Assembly (NCBI GenBank): GCA_023263465.1
Contig: JALQWV010000090.1
Coordinates: forward strand, 1-6,623
Reading direction: 5' to 3'
Source of the DNA: Ilumatobacteraceae bacterium
Lineage (GTDB): Bacteria > Actinomycetota > Acidimicrobiia > Acidimicrobiales > Ilumatobacteraceae
Length of the DNA stretch: 6,623 bases
Part shown: piece by piece, positions 6,490 to 6,623 of the stretch
Numbering within the stretch: position 1 is the stretch's first letter
Layout of the letters: each line of letters starts with the position of its first letter
The notes under the pieces: generated by a model
The model's database searches: none
What the model was told of the DNA's origin: nothing
What the model saw: only the letters and a program-made list of their open reading frames with translations
Translations under genes and position numbers: made by a program

Positions 6490-6623
6490 CTAAGCGGGCA
6501 AATCCGATTTGGTGCGGCGCGACAACGCCAACATGCACACCGACACCGAAAACACCACGAGGGACACCCACTGGTTGAGTCGCAAACCGCCAGCCGAATG
6601 CGCTGGGTCGATGCGTAGCCCTT
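6490..6623 (-). CDS. lgt: Probable prolipoprotein diacylglyceryl transferase, C-terminal end (5' part outside window)
   Basis: An open minus-strand frame enters from the right edge (first full codon 6621-6619) and encodes 43 residues before TAG at 6492-6490. It reads LRIDPAHSAGGLRLNQW, then a hydrophobic helix VSLVVFSVSVCMLAL, then the basic tail SRRTKSDLPA. This matches the end of actinobacterial Lgt as I remember it: an LR.D.A....GLR.N.W.S..VF block followed by the last transmembrane helix and a positive cytoplasmic tail. Lgt transfers diacylglycerol from phosphatidylglycerol to the lipobox cysteine of prolipoproteins in the membrane. The stop is 18 bp from the gatC start and in the same frame, so the two genes are likely co-transcribed. 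With only 43 residues the assignment is probable, not certain. Confidence 0.7.
   Translation of the reverse strand, partial: GLRIDPAHSAGGLRLNQWVSLVVFSVSVCMLALSRRTKSDLPA

Noticed and set aside
6377..6571. Minus-strand 64-codon frame overlapping the gatC start and the lgt end
   Set aside because: It is out of frame with both genes, which have recognisable products, and its own translation is a low-complexity Gly/Val run without a motif.

Overview
The window looks like ordinary chromosomal sequence from an actinobacterium. It encodes the C-terminal part of an inositol-3-phosphate synthase followed by a DUF3054 membrane protein (a typically actinobacterial pairing), and GatCAB, IlvD and Lgt of actinobacterial type. 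By eye GC is about 50 percent, intergenic gaps are tiny or negative, and one promoter appears to give a leaderless mRNA. A compact, mid-GC actinobacterium such as an aquatic Acidimicrobiia-like lineage would fit, but the lineage is an inference.

Layout. On the + strand, the 3' end of ino1 (to 308) overlaps a small DUF3054 integral membrane gene (280-672). The rest is on the - strand and reads right to left: the C-terminus of a probable lgt (6623 down to 6490, cut by the window edge), gatC (6471-6145), gatA (6142-4715), gatB (4718-3255), then a 52-bp gap with a promoter and operator-like palindrome, an FTR1/EfeU iron permease (3202-2396) and ilvD (2371-662). The DUF3054 gene and ilvD converge and overlap tail to tail by 11 bp. 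Nearly every base is coding; the longest non-coding stretch is the 52 bp before the FTR1 gene. I see no tRNA, rRNA, CRISPR array, insertion sequence or phage gene.

How the genes work together. gatC, gatA and gatB form a tightly coupled operon (2-bp gap, then an ATGA overlap) for the amidotransferase that converts misacylated Glu-tRNA(Gln) and/or Asp-tRNA(Asn). lgt lies 18 bp upstream and is probably in the same transcript. The FTR1 gene and ilvD form a second unit with a 24-bp gap. The most interesting non-coding signal is a perfect 16-bp palindrome, GTTAGGCATGCCTAAC, between a plausible -35 and -10 of the FTR1 promoter. It resembles DtxR/IdeR-family metal-repressor sites, and the promoter geometry predicts transcription starting at the ATG itself. 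If so, a metal-responsive regulator controls iron uptake and may also affect ilvD, which encodes an iron-sulfur enzyme.

I found no convincing new defence, mobile or biosynthetic system. The items worth following up are regulatory and architectural.
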